A DNA stretch of 64,000 nucleotides. Source: Actinoplanes sp040639655. Its GTDB lineage: Bacteria > Actinomycetota > Actinomycetes > Mycobacteriales > Micromonosporaceae. The stretch lies in the NCBI RefSeq assembly GCF_040639655.1, contig NZ_JBFAAI010000003.1, forward strand, positions 496,001 to 560,000, read 5' to 3'. Below are positions 22,696-31,165 of this stretch, piece after piece (position 1 is the stretch's first letter; every line of letters starts with the position of its first letter). The notes below the pieces were generated by a model, which saw only the letters and a program-made list of their open reading frames with translations, made no database searches and was not told the origin of the DNA. The translations under genes were made by a program, and so were the position numbers.

Positions 22696-24951
22696 GTGAC
22701 GAGACCATCCCTTCGCCCGGCCACCGCGGTGCTCGCCCTGGCCGTGGTCTGGCTGTTGGTCGCCGTCGCGCTCGGCGCCGCCGGTGTACTCATGCCACTG
22801 CCGGCGTGGCTGCTGTGGCCCGCCGCCATCGGCGCGACCGGCACGGCCACCCTGGCGTGCCGGGTCGCCGCTACCACCGGGCAGCCGGTGGTCCGTGCCT
22901 TCTGGCGGCGCATCACCCGCACCATGGCCTGGATCACCGCCGGGGGCCTGGTACAACTCGGCGGCCGCCTGTTCGTCGACGACTCCGAGGCGCTGAACCC
23001 GGTGGCCGCCCTCTGCTTCGCCGTCGCGGCCGGCTTCGCCATGGTGTCGGTGCTCCGCCTGCCACACGCCCGCCGTACCTGGCGGGCCTCCGTGGCCATC
23101 TGCCTGGACATGGCCATCGTCGCCACCGCCGCGGCCATCATCTTCAGCCATTTCCTCTGGCGCAGCGGCAACTCCGCCATCGGTGACACGGCGACCGCGA
23201 CGTTCCTGCTGATCGTGATGATCGCCGCCTCCGCCGCGGTGGCCGCGATCATCAAGGCGGGGATCGCCGGCGCCGGACCGGCCCTCGCGCCGGCGCTGTG
23301 GACGCTCGCCCCGATCGGCCTGCTCTCCCCCGTCTCCTGGTTGCTGACGCCGGTTCTCGCCCAGTGGCCGCACCTGGACGCGTCGGTGGCGTCGCTGCCG
23401 GTGTCCGGTCTCATCGCCACGTTCGCCGCGTGGATGCAGACCCGCACGAACGTCTCGGATCGTCCGGCCGCGGCAGAGCCCTCCGGCACCGGCCGCCGCA
23501 GCGCCTGGCGCAACATCAGCATCGTCCCGTACGTCGCGGTGGCCTCGGTCGCCACGCTGCTGATCGTCGTGACCCTGCGGGCCGGTCACCTGCCGCCCGG
23601 CCTGGCCGGCGGATCCGTGCTGCTCACCGTGCTCGTGGTGACCCGGCAGCTCACCGCCCTGCTCGACAACGCGGTGCTGCTCGACCGCCTGGACTCCCAG
23701 GCCCACCACGACGACCTCACCGGGCTGCCCAACCGCCGCCTGTTCACCTCCACCCTGACCCGGCGGACCGCGCCGACCACGGTCGCGGTCTGCGACCTGG
23801 ACGGCTTCGCCGCACTCAACGACCGGCTCGGTGACGAGACCGGCGACGCGCTGCTGCGGGCCGCCGCGGAGCGGGTCGGCACGGTCACCGGGGGCGACGC
23901 GGTCGTGGCCCGGCTGCTCGGCGACGAGTTCGGCGTGCTCCTGCCGGGCGGGGACACCCTGCTCGCCGAGCGGCTGGTGCACGCGTTCCGTACCCCGCTG
24001 CGGGTGGACTCCCGTGATCTGCTGGTCACCGTGACCGCCGGCGTCGCCACCGGCGCCGGCGACGAGGTCCCGGACCTGCTGCGCCGCGCCGAGGTGGCGC
24101 TGCAGGCGGCCAAGTACACCGGCGCCGACCGCAGCCGCGAGCACAGCGGCGCGCTGGACGCCACCGCGCAGCACCACGCCGAACTTGCCGCCGCCCTGCG
24201 CCGTGGCCTGGAGCTGGGCGAGTTCCGGCTGCTCTACCAGCCCATCGTGGAGCTGCCCGGCGGAACGGTCACCGGCGTCGAGGCGCTGGTCCGCTGGCAG
24301 CCGGTCGACAAGCCGGTCGTCTCACCGGCCGAGTTCATCCCGGTCGCCGAGCACAGCGGCCTGATCATCGACCTGGGCGCGTGGATCCTCGACCAGGCCT
24401 GCGCGGACGCGGCGGCCTGGCAGCGCGGGCGCGGGCCGGCCGGACCGCGGGTCAACATCAACGTCTCGGCACGGCAGCTGCTCGACCCGGACCTGCCCGG
24501 CCTGGTCGCGAACGCTCTGCACAAGCACGGCCTCGAGCCCGACCGCATCACCATCGAGATCACCGAGACGGCGGTGTTCGCCGGCGGCGCGGCCCTCGAG
24601 ACGGTACGTGAGCTCCGCGAACTCGGCGTCGGCCTGGCCCTCGACGACTTCGGTACCGGGCACAGCTCGCTGACCCTGCTGCGCACCTGCCCGGTCACCA
24701 CGCTCAAGGTTGACAAGTCGTTCATCGACGACCTCAACGGCACCGCCGAGCAGGAGGCCATCGCCTCGTCGCTGAGCACGATCGCCAGCACGCTCGGCCT
24801 GCGCGCCGTCGCTGAGGGTGTCGAGACGCGGGACCAGGCGGACCGGCTGCACGCGCTCGGCTACCGGTACGCCCAGGGCTTCTACTTCGCCCGCCCGGTT
24901 CCGGCCGCCGAGATCGAGGCACTGCTGGCCGATCCGGTCCCGGTGCCGTGA
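22696..24951 (+). CDS. Membrane GGDEF-EAL c-di-GMP protein
   Basis: 751 aa, GTG start. Residues 1-320 contain about eight to nine hydrophobic segments. The GGDEF domain begins near 335 with HDDLTGLPNRRLF, and its active-site motif reads LGDEF (near 407), with the first Gly replaced by Leu. The EAL domain begins near 510 with FRLLYQPIVEL, EALVRW, VNINVSARQLLD, ITIEITETAVF, LALDDFGTGHSSL, KVDKSFIDDL and AVAEGVETRDQADRL, all key residues present. It is therefore likely a membrane-bound c-di-GMP phosphodiesterase whose cyclase part may be weak or regulatory. c-di-GMP controls development in actinomycetes. Confidence 0.93.
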   Translation: MTRPSLRPATAVLALAVVWLLVAVALGAAGVLMPLPAWLLWPAAIGATGTATLACRVAATTGQPVVRAFWRRITRTMAWITAGGLVQLGGRLFVDDSEALNPVAALCFAVAAGFAMVSVLRLPHARRTWRASVAICLDMAIVATAAAIIFSHFLWRSGNSAIGDTATATFLLIVMIAASAAVAAIIKAGIAGAGPALAPALWTLAPIGLLSPVSWLLTPVLAQWPHLDASVASLPVSGLIATFAAWMQTRTNVSDRPAAAEPSGTGRRSAWRNISIVPYVAVASVATLLIVVTLRAGHLPPGLAGGSVLLTVLVVTRQLTALLDNAVLLDRLDSQAHHDDLTGLPNRRLFTSTLTRRTAPTTVAVCDLDGFAALNDRLGDETGDALLRAAAERVGTVTGGDAVVARLLGDEFGVLLPGGDTLLAERLVHAFRTPLRVDSRDLLVTVTAGVATGAGDEVPDLLRRAEVALQAAKYTGADRSREHSGALDATAQHHAELAAALRRGLELGEFRLLYQPIVELPGGTVTGVEALVRWQPVDKPVVSPAEFIPVAEHSGLIIDLGAWILDQACADAAAWQRGRGPAGPRVNINVSARQLLDPDLPGLVANALHKHGLEPDRITIEITETAVFAGGAALETVRELRELGVGLALDDFGTGHSSLTLLRTCPVTTLKVDKSFIDDLNGTAEQEAIASSLSTIASTLGLRAVAEGVETRDQADRLHALGYRYAQGFYFARPVPAAEIEALLADPVPVP

Positions 24952-24993
24952 AATCGTGCCCTGAATCTCAACACCACCGATACAAAGGATCGA

Positions 24994-24999
24994 TATAGT
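24994..24999 (+). promoter_or_regulatory. -10 element of a probable leaderless promoter
   Basis: TATAGT stands 8 bases before the GTG start at 25008, in a locally AT-richer stretch. No ribosome site precedes the GTG. A transcript starting at the GTG, as is common in actinomycetes, would explain this. The -35 region is weak. Confidence 0.45.
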
Positions 25000-25007
25000 C
25001 CGCGGCC

Positions 25008-25784
25008 GTGCGCCCTCTTTTCGCTGCCAGCGACATGCACGGCCATCGTGCCGAGTTCCGCGCCGCCCTGCGTGACGCCGGACTGATCGACACGTCCGGT
25101 GACTGGTCCGGAGCCGACGCCCGGCTGTGGGTGCTCGGCGACTACTTCGACCGCGGCCCCGACGGTATCGGCGTCGTCGACGACATCCGCCGCCTCACCG
25201 CGCAGGCGGCTGCCGCCGGCGGCGAGGTGGGTGCGCTGCTCGGCAACCATGAGGCGCACCTGGTGGCGGCTCACCGGTTCGGGGTCGCGCCGATCCCCGG
25301 CTGGGCCGCCCGCACCGACGGCTACTACGGCGCCTGGCTGACCCTGGGTGGCCGTGAGCACGACATGCGCCGCCTGACCGGTGAGCATCTCGCCTGGCTG
25401 GAGGCCCTGCCCGCGATGGCACTTGTCGACGGGCACCTGCTGCTGCACTGCGACAGCACCCGGTACCTCGAGTTCGGCGACAGCGTCGAGGCCGTCAACA
25501 AGGCGGTGGCCGGGCACCTCGCCGGGCACGACCCGGACGAGTGGCTCACCTTCTGCTCCCGGGTCAGCGGGCGCGGCGAGCTCCACTCGCCGGATGTCGC
25601 CGGCGCACTTCTCGCCGCCTTCGGCGGCTCGCTCATCGTCCACGGCCACAGCACGCTGATCAGCGCGTTCGGCCTCAGCCGGGAGCAGGCCCGCAACCCT
25701 CTGCGGTACGGCGGAGGCCGTGTCCTGGCCATCGACGGCGGTGTCTTCGAGGGTGGCGTCGTCCTCGTCACCCGTCTCCTCTGA
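25008..25784 (+). CDS. Calcineurin-like metallophosphoesterase
   Basis: 258 aa, GTG start. The metallophosphoesterase motifs occur in order: ASDMHGH (D-x-H), LGDYFDRGPDG (G-D-x2-D-R), LLGNHEAHLVAAH (G-N-H-E), and later HGHSTLISAF (G-H). This arrangement is that of the serine/threonine-phosphatase-like (PrpA/ApaH-type) subgroup. Substrate could be phosphoprotein or a dinucleotide and is not determined. It probably has a leaderless promoter. The small zinc-ribbon gene follows after 26 bp in the same direction. Confidence 0.85.
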   Translation: MRPLFAASDMHGHRAEFRAALRDAGLIDTSGDWSGADARLWVLGDYFDRGPDGIGVVDDIRRLTAQAAAAGGEVGALLGNHEAHLVAAHRFGVAPIPGWAARTDGYYGAWLTLGGREHDMRRLTGEHLAWLEALPAMALVDGHLLLHCDSTRYLEFGDSVEAVNKAVAGHLAGHDPDEWLTFCSRVSGRGELHSPDVAGALLAAFGGSLIVHGHSTLISAFGLSREQARNPLRYGGGRVLAIDGGVFEGGVVLVTRLL

Positions 25785-25810
25785 CCCGGTCAGGGAGTAG
25801 CGTCCGGAGG

Positions 25811-26050
25811 ATGACCAACTCGTGTCCCGAGTGCGGGACGACCGGCGTACCGCTGCTCTTCGGGCTCCCGGTGCCGGAGGCGCACGCCGCGGCGCGTGAC
25901 GGCGACCTCGCCCTCGGCGGTTGCGTGATGCCGGAGCGGCCCCCGAACCGGCAGTGTCCCCGCGGTCATCGGTGGCACGACGCCGACGAGATCGCCTGGG
26001 ACGAGCAACTCCTCGCGGTCCTGGTGGCCCACGGCTACACACAGGATTGA
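25811..26050 (+). CDS. Small zinc-ribbon-like protein
   Basis: 79 aa. The N-terminus SCPECGTTGVPLLFGLPVPE and a second half with GGCVMPERPPNRQCPRGHRW give two C-x2-C/C-x-G-H type knuckles suited to one zinc ion. Proteins of this small size and pattern recur in actinomycete genomes as conserved hypotheticals; role unknown. GGAGG directly abuts the ATG at 25811, so GGGAG further upstream may be the functional site. It follows the metallophosphoesterase and may be co-transcribed. Confidence 0.7.
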   Translation: MTNSCPECGTTGVPLLFGLPVPEAHAAARDGDLALGGCVMPERPPNRQCPRGHRWHDADEIAWDEQLLAVLVAHGYTQD

Positions 26051-26160
26051 CACAACCCTCTCCCCAGGGGTTGCGACCGTACGGTACCGTTCTGCCGCGC
26101 CGGCTTACAGACACCTACTTCGATGCCGGTATGTCCGAAAACAGCGGAACGGGGCAGCGA

Positions 26161-27132
26161 GTGAAGAGACGTTTGGGTGTGATGGCCACGGCCGTCGCGG
26201 TGGTCCTGAGTGGCTGTACGTCGGACGGCGACTCGGTGGAGACACCGGACCTCGAAGCCAGAGGCACCGTCCTCACCACCGTGCAGCCGGCCCGGCAGGA
26301 TCTGACCAACCAGATCAGCCTGAGCGGAAAGGTCACCATCAACCCGGTGTTCGGCATCGTCGCCCCGGCTGCCGGCGAGCTCCGATTCACCACCCGGCAG
26401 CCGACCACCGTTGCGGTCAGCCGTGACACCTGGGTGGCGTCGATCTGGAACGACGGCGCCCCGCGCAAGGTCTTCGTGCCGGAGGGCGCCATGATGGCCG
26501 GCCGCCTCATGCCGGACCGCTCCGAGGTCGCCAAGGGCATGCCGATCCTCTCCGCCAAACACGTCGGGTACGGCATCACCGCCGAGGTCGACAGCGCACA
26601 GGCGTACCGGATCTCCGGCGCGGTCAAGTCGATCAAGGCACAGATCAAGAACGGGCCCGGGCCGTTCGACTGCGAGCCGGTCGGCACCATCGCGGCCCTG
26701 CCCGCCGGGACGTTCCCCGAGCCGGAGCCGGTGAAGACCACCGCACCGGCCACCAACCCGTCGGCGCCGAACGCGGTCATCGAGGAGAAGCAGCCCACCG
26801 CCCCCGAGGGCTCCGAGCCGACCGGCCTCCGGCTGGTCTGTGTCGCCCCGTCGAAGGTCCGGCTGATCAACGGTTCCGACGTGACGCTCGACGTGATCAC
26901 CGGACGGGCCGAGGACGTGCTCGTGCTACCGGTCGAGGCGGTCGCCGGCCTGCAGGGCAAGGGCAAGGTCGACCTGGTCGACGAGAACAAGCAGCGCACC
27001 ACGATCGACGTGGAGCTGGGCATCTCGGACGGCAAGGTCGTCGAGATCAAGAAAGGCCTGACCGGAGGCGAGACCGTCGCGGTGCCGGGCCCCAACCTGC
27101 CGATCCCGGCACCGGCCGAGGTGACCGGGTGA
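26161..27132 (+). CDS. MacA-like adaptor lipoprotein
   Basis: 323 aa from the GTG at 26161, which gives MKRRLGVMATAVAVVLSGC, a lipoprotein signal with lipobox LSGC; an upstream in-frame ATG at 26131 lacks a ribosome site. The mature part contains the membrane-fusion segments LTNQISLSGKVTINPVFGIV and DVLVLPVEAVAGLQGKGKV, and a final GLTGGETVAVPG typical of periplasmic adaptor subunits. The hairpin domain is short and there is a Pro/Thr-rich inserted segment. It forms an operon with a MacB-like ATPase (GTGA overlap) and permease, so it should pass substrates or peptidoglycan-linked signals to this exporter at the outer face of the membrane. Confidence 0.85.
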   Translation: MKRRLGVMATAVAVVLSGCTSDGDSVETPDLEARGTVLTTVQPARQDLTNQISLSGKVTINPVFGIVAPAAGELRFTTRQPTTVAVSRDTWVASIWNDGAPRKVFVPEGAMMAGRLMPDRSEVAKGMPILSAKHVGYGITAEVDSAQAYRISGAVKSIKAQIKNGPGPFDCEPVGTIAALPAGTFPEPEPVKTTAPATNPSAPNAVIEEKQPTAPEGSEPTGLRLVCVAPSKVRLINGSDVTLDVITGRAEDVLVLPVEAVAGLQGKGKVDLVDENKQRTTIDVELGISDGKVVEIKKGLTGGETVAVPGPNLPIPAPAEVTG

Positions 27133-27824
27133 CGGCTCTTATCCAGCTCTCCGGGATCACCAAGGTCCTCAAGGGCCAGGAGGAGCCCCGTACCATCCTC
27201 GACGGGGTGAACCTCGACGTGCACGCCGGTGAGAGCGTCGCCATCGTCGGCCGCTCCGGCTCCGGCAAGAGCACCCTGCTCAGCGTGCTCGGCCTGTTCG
27301 ACCGCGCGGACCAGGGCAGCTACATCCTGACCGGTGACGACATCAGCCGGCTGCCGGAACGCAAGGCGGCCAAGCTTCGCAGCTCGCACTTCGGTTTCGT
27401 GTTCCAGCGGTTCTTCCTGCTCAAGCACCTGACCGCGGCCCAGAACGTGGCGATGGCCCTGGTCAACGGACAGGGCTGGCTGCCCCGCCGGCAACGCCGG
27501 GCCAAGGTGATGCAGGCGCTGGAGGAGGTCGGCATCGCCCACCTGGCGAAGAACCGGCCGACCCGGATGTCCGGCGGTGAGCAGCAGCGGGTGGCGATCG
27601 CCCGCGCGCTGGTCCGCGAACCGCGCATCCTGCTCGCCGACGAGCCGACCGGCGCCCTCGACACCGAGACCGGCGCCCTGGTGATCGACGCCCTGCAGGC
27701 GGTCACGGCCCGCGACTGCGCCCTGATCCTGGTCACCCACGACCGTGACCACGCCGCCCGGATGGGCCGGGTCATGCACCTCGAGGCGGGCGTGCTGCAC
27801 GACCGCACGGGGGTGAGCGCATGA
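27129..27824 (+). CDS. ABC transporter ATPase, MacB/LolD type
   Basis: 231 aa, GTG start overlapping the adaptor stop by 4 bases. Walker A AIVGRSGSGKSTLLSVLGL, the LolD/MacB-like Q-loop segment FGFVFQRFFLLKHLTAAQNV, signature RMSGGEQQRVAIARALV and Walker B RILLADEPTGALD are intact. It energises the partner permease; these type VII ABC systems work by mechanotransmission and export or extract substrates from the outer membrane face. It overlaps the permease start by 4 bases (ATGA). Confidence 0.95.
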   Translation: MTALIQLSGITKVLKGQEEPRTILDGVNLDVHAGESVAIVGRSGSGKSTLLSVLGLFDRADQGSYILTGDDISRLPERKAAKLRSSHFGFVFQRFFLLKHLTAAQNVAMALVNGQGWLPRRQRRAKVMQALEEVGIAHLAKNRPTRMSGGEQQRVAIARALVREPRILLADEPTGALDTETGALVIDALQAVTARDCALILVTHDRDHAARMGRVMHLEAGVLHDRTGVSA

Positions 27825-29116
27825 TGCGGATGTCCGGCCGGGGACGGTCGGCCCTGATCATCGGATTGCAGGGCATCCGGGCCCGCAAGACGCGCACCCT
27901 GCTGTCGATGGTGAGCCTCTTCCTCGGAGTCCTCGCCGTCGTGGTGGTCCAGGCCGGCGCCAGCATCGCCGAGCGCGCACTGCTCTCCGACCTCGAGCTG
28001 TACGAGGGCGTCGACGGCACCGTGGTGATGGACATGGGTGGCACGTCACCGCGGCTGGGCTCGATCGTCACGAGCACGGTCGCCGGCCGGTCCGACGCGG
28101 TGGCCATGACGAGCATGCAGGCCGTCATCGGTGAACCGGGAGTGCGGCCGGTCAACGAGGGTGGTGCTCCCTTCGACGGTTCCTGGGGCGACCCGGGGCC
28201 GCCGATGGAGTGCGACGAGACCGGCTGCCGCGAACTGCCGGCCGCGGAGGTCCAGCCCAAGGGCCAGGCCATCGAGGTACGCCTGACCGCGCTGACCGGC
28301 AACGTGCGCCAGTTCCGGCCGTACCGCCCGCAGGCCGGTGAATGGCTCGATTTCGCCGCGATGCCGTCGCTCGGCCCGCGGCTGGTACTCAACAAGGAGG
28401 CCGCGAAGGGCTTCCAGCAGTACCGGGTGCCCGCCGAGATGCGGGTCCCCGGCGCCTCGGCCAACATGACCCCGCACTTCGTCGGCGTGGTCGACGACGG
28501 CGACCAGCAGCCGCGCGCCTACGTCCGGCTGGACGAACTGAGCCACTGGGTGCCGGAGAACAAGCTCGTCGACCCGAACATGGGCGAGGTCCGGGTGCTG
28601 ATGGTCGCCGGCACCCCGGTCGAGCAGGTGCTGTCCACGAAGCTCAAGGCGGTCGGTGTCGAGCCGATGGTCCGTACCGTCAACTCCAAGAAGGACATGG
28701 CCGACCAGCTGTCCCTGATGCGGCTGGTGTTCCTGGCGATGGCCGGGCTGGTGCTGCTGATCGGCGTGGCCGGCATCCTCAACGTCGGCCTGGCCACGGT
28801 CGGCGAGCGGGTCGAGGAGTTCGCGCTCCGCCGGGCGGTCGGCACCCCCCGTGCCCTGCTGGCCGGCATCGTGCTTGCCGAGACCCTGATCACCGGCCTG
28901 CTGACGGCCGCCCTGGCGATCGGCGTGAGTGCGCTGGCGCTGAAGGGGGTGGTCGCCTTCGCCGGCACCTCACAGCCGTTCCTGCAGGGCATGCAGTTCC
29001 CGTGGGAGGCCGGGGTGGCGGGCGTGATCGCCGGCCTAGTCGCGGGCGTGCTGGGCGGGTTCATCCCGGCCATCCGAGCCGCCGGAATCCCGATCGCCAC
29101 CGTGATGCGCGCCTGA
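27821..29116 (+). CDS. MacB/FtsX-type ABC permease
   Basis: 431 aa. One N-terminal membrane helix (LLSMVSLFLGVLAVVVVQAG) is followed by a large extracytoplasmic domain (about residues 50-290) and a C-terminal block of three membrane helices (MRLVFLAMAGLVLLIGVAG, then two more) matching the FtsX-like permease fold. The last gene of the adaptor-ATPase-permease operon. A 12-bp hairpin begins 10 bases after the stop. Substrate unknown; macrolide-like compounds, peptides or lipoproteins are possible. Confidence 0.92.
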   Translation: MMRMSGRGRSALIIGLQGIRARKTRTLLSMVSLFLGVLAVVVVQAGASIAERALLSDLELYEGVDGTVVMDMGGTSPRLGSIVTSTVAGRSDAVAMTSMQAVIGEPGVRPVNEGGAPFDGSWGDPGPPMECDETGCRELPAAEVQPKGQAIEVRLTALTGNVRQFRPYRPQAGEWLDFAAMPSLGPRLVLNKEAAKGFQQYRVPAEMRVPGASANMTPHFVGVVDDGDQQPRAYVRLDELSHWVPENKLVDPNMGEVRVLMVAGTPVEQVLSTKLKAVGVEPMVRTVNSKKDMADQLSLMRLVFLAMAGLVLLIGVAGILNVGLATVGERVEEFALRRAVGTPRALLAGIVLAETLITGLLTAALAIGVSALALKGVVAFAGTSQPFLQGMQFPWEAGVAGVIAGLVAGVLGGFIPAIRAAGIPIATVMRA

Positions 29117-29126
29117 CGGTTCCGTT

Positions 29127-29162
29127 CCCGGCATCGGCTTCACAATGGCCGCCGATGCCGGG
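29127..29162 (+). terminator. Hairpin terminator after the MacAB-like operon
   Basis: Perfect 12-bp arms (29127-29138 with 29151-29162) around a 12-base loop, 10 bases past the permease stop, followed by AT-rich sequence. Confidence 0.8.
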
Positions 29163-29311
29163 ATCATCCGAAAAATCAGTACTTAGCAGTCTCAGAAAAT
29201 GAAGACCGACAATTCAATACGTGGGGTAGAGCGACGATGATCTCGTTGTTATCGTCAACAGCCGTTCCGGGAATTGATCATTCGATTCGCGCAGATGACG
29301 GGAGCTCCTCC
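29163..29311 (+). promoter_or_regulatory. AT-rich upstream region of the binding-protein gene
   Basis: About 150 bases, noticeably less GC-rich than the window, precede the sugar-binding protein gene. Candidate promoter hexamers can be picked out but none is convincing. GGAG lies about 9 bases before the ATG at 29312. The low GC content suggests a regulated promoter or foreign DNA. Confidence 0.4.
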
Positions 29312-30295
29312 ATGCGAAGACGTTCTTTCGTGACCTTGGGCGCGGCGGGCGTGTACTCGGCCCTGGCCGGCTGCGGGCGGGACAAGGACGGCTTCAACAT
29401 GCGCGACGCCCCCAAGGGCCCGATCACGCTGGGCTTCTCCCAGGTGGGCGCGGAGGGCGGCTGGCGCAAGGCGAACACCGCCTCGATCAAGAAGGCCGCC
29501 GAGCGCAACCGGATCGACCTCAACTTCAAGGACGCCGGCGGCGACCCGAAGAAGCAGATCGCCGACGTCCACTCGTTCATCGACGCCAAGGTGAGCGTCA
29601 TCGCCTTCGCCCCGGTGGTGGAGACCGGCTGGGGTGAGGTGCTGCGGCGGGCCCGCGAAGCGAAGATCCCGGTGGTACTCACCGACCGCCTGATCGACGA
29701 GAAGGACACCTCGCTCTGGGCCAGCTCGATCGGGGCCGAGTTCGCCGCCGAGGGCAACCTGGCCGCCCTCTACCTGGAGAACGACTACGCCGGGGTGAAG
29801 GAGCCGGTGAACGTCGTGCAGATCCTCGGGGTGGCCGGCGCGACACCGACCAAGCAGCGGGCCGAGGGCTTCGCCGCCACCGCCGCCAAGGGTGGCCGCC
29901 TCAAGATCATCGACGAGGAGACCGGCGACTGGACGAAGGACGGCGGCAAGGCCGCCATGGCCCGTCTGCTTCGCCGGAACAAGCGGATCGATGCGGTTTT
30001 CGCCCAGAACGACGATATGGGATTAGGCGCTGTTATCGCTCTCGAGGCGGCCGGTAAGAAACCGGGAAAAGAGCCGAAAATCGTCACCGTGGACGGTACG
30101 AAGGCGGCGCTTGAGGGTCTCATCCAGCGAAAGCTGAACTACGTCGTCGAATGCAGCCCGGAAATCGGCGAGCCACTCATGACCGTCGTCGTCGACCTGT
30201 TCCACGGCGGCCGGGTGCAGAAGAACATCCGGTCCGAGAAGGCGGTCTTCGACCCGGAGACCGCCGCGGACGAGATCGACGACCGCACCTACTGA
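29312..30295 (+). CDS. Orphan sugar-binding lipoprotein (YtfQ-like)
   Basis: 327 aa from ATG 29312. Twin-arginine-like start MRRRSFVTLGAAGVYSALAG with lipobox LAGC. The mature chain is a periplasmic-binding protein of the LacI/ribose-binding fold: ITLGFSQVGAEGGWRKANT, FIDAKVSVIAFAPVVETGW, AKIPVVLTDRLIDE, DAVFAQNDDMGLGAVIALE and KIVTVDGTKAALEGLIQRK. These resemble YtfQ galactofuranose-binding proteins. No sugar ABC permease or ATPase lies in the window, so it may supply a distant transporter or serve in sensing. Two palindromic repeat elements follow the stop. Confidence 0.88.
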   Translation: MRRRSFVTLGAAGVYSALAGCGRDKDGFNMRDAPKGPITLGFSQVGAEGGWRKANTASIKKAAERNRIDLNFKDAGGDPKKQIADVHSFIDAKVSVIAFAPVVETGWGEVLRRAREAKIPVVLTDRLIDEKDTSLWASSIGAEFAAEGNLAALYLENDYAGVKEPVNVVQILGVAGATPTKQRAEGFAATAAKGGRLKIIDEETGDWTKDGGKAAMARLLRRNKRIDAVFAQNDDMGLGAVIALEAAGKKPGKEPKIVTVDGTKAALEGLIQRKLNYVVECSPEIGEPLMTVVVDLFHGGRVQKNIRSEKAVFDPETAADEIDDRTY

Positions 30296-30308
30296 CCCCA
30301 CCCGTCAC

Positions 30309-30413
30309 ACCGCTGTCTCGACACGCCCGAGACAGCGGTAGCGACCAGCCACGGCTTTTTCGGCTGTCGCGCACCGTTGTCTCAGCGCAGCTGAGACAAC
30401 GGTGACGCACAGC
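30309..30413. repeat. Two palindromic repeat elements (family copies 2a, 2b)
   Basis: Copy 2a: 12-bp stem ACCGCTGTCTCG (30309-30320) with 30328-30339, loop 7. Copy 2b: 14-bp stem ACCGTTGTCTCAGC (30373-30386) with 30390-30403, loop GCA, plus an outer 5-bp stem GCTGT/ACAGC. All four family copies share ACCG-(C/T)-TGTC, and each is followed by GC-rich CAGC. Copy 2b has compensatory changes (C to T and G to A), which supports selection on the paired structure. Sits between convergent genes. Confidence 0.85.
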
Positions 30414-30427
30414 TGAGGCGGGGTGGG

Positions 30428-31165
30428 TCAGTCGCCCACGGCTTTGAAGAGTGCGGCGACCTCGGCGGCCGACAGGTGGCGGAACCCACCCGGCCGCAGG
30501 TCACCCAGCCGGATCGGGCCGACCGCGGTACGGATCAGCCGGGTCACCGGGTGCCCCACCGCGTCCATCATCCGCCGGACGATGTGCTTGCGGCCCTCGT
30601 GCAGGACGATCTCCACCTGCGCGGTCTTGCCGATCGCGTCGACCAGACGGAACGAGTCGACCTTGGCCGGGCCGTCCTCCAGCTCGATGCCCGCCTGCAG
30701 GGCCCGGCCCACGGTGCGCGGCAGCGGCCCGACCACCTCGGCCAGGTAGGTCTTGTTGATCTCGTACGACGGGTGCATCAGCTTGTGCGCGAGCCCGCCG
30801 TCGTTGGTGAACAGCAGCAGGCCCTCGGACTCGGCGTCGAGCCGGCCCACATGGAACAGCCGCTGCTCGAAGTTCGCGCCGAGGAAGTCGGCCAGCTCGG
30901 TGCGGCCCTTCTCGTCGTCGAGGCTGGAGACGACACCACGCGGCTTGTTCAGCGCGACGTAGACGAGCTTGGTGTTGGTGATCACCCGCTGCCCGTCGAC
31001 GTGGATCTCCGCCGTGGCGGGGTCGACCTTGTCGCCGAGCTTGGCGACCCGGCCGTTGACGGTGACGCGCCGCCGGAAGATCAGATCTTCACAGGCGCGC
31101 CGGGATCCAACACCGGCCGCCGCCAGGACTTTCTGGAGGCGTTCGGCGGTGTCAGCCTGAGGCAT
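30428..31165 (-). CDS. rluB: 23S rRNA pseudouridine synthase, RluB family
   Basis: 245 aa. N-terminal S4 RNA-binding domain (RLQKVLAAAGVGSRRACEDL), then the RsuA/RluB catalytic domain with FHVGRLDAESEGLLLFTNDG, whose Asp is the nucleophile, and HEGRKHIVRRMMDAVGHPV. It converts a specific uridine of 23S rRNA to pseudouridine. Start ATG 31165 lies inside the scpB gene, whose stop is 14 bases further along, so scpA-scpB-rluB form one operon with overlapping frames. This order is conserved in many actinobacteria. Confidence 0.95.
   Translation of the reverse strand: MPQADTAERLQKVLAAAGVGSRRACEDLIFRRRVTVNGRVAKLGDKVDPATAEIHVDGQRVITNTKLVYVALNKPRGVVSSLDDEKGRTELADFLGANFEQRLFHVGRLDAESEGLLLFTNDGGLAHKLMHPSYEINKTYLAEVVGPLPRTVGRALQAGIELEDGPAKVDSFRLVDAIGKTAQVEIVLHEGRKHIVRRMMDAVGHPVTRLIRTAVGPIRLGDLRPGGFRHLSAAEVAALFKAVGD

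Noticed and set aside
21705..24177. Long leftward frames opposite the acyl-CoA synthetase and GGDEF-EAL genes
   Set aside because: No domain or ribosome site, composition typical of frame shadows.
26161..29116. Macrolide-specific MacAB pump
   Set aside because: Architecture fits, but substrate specificity cannot be read from the sequence, so only MacAB-like was used.
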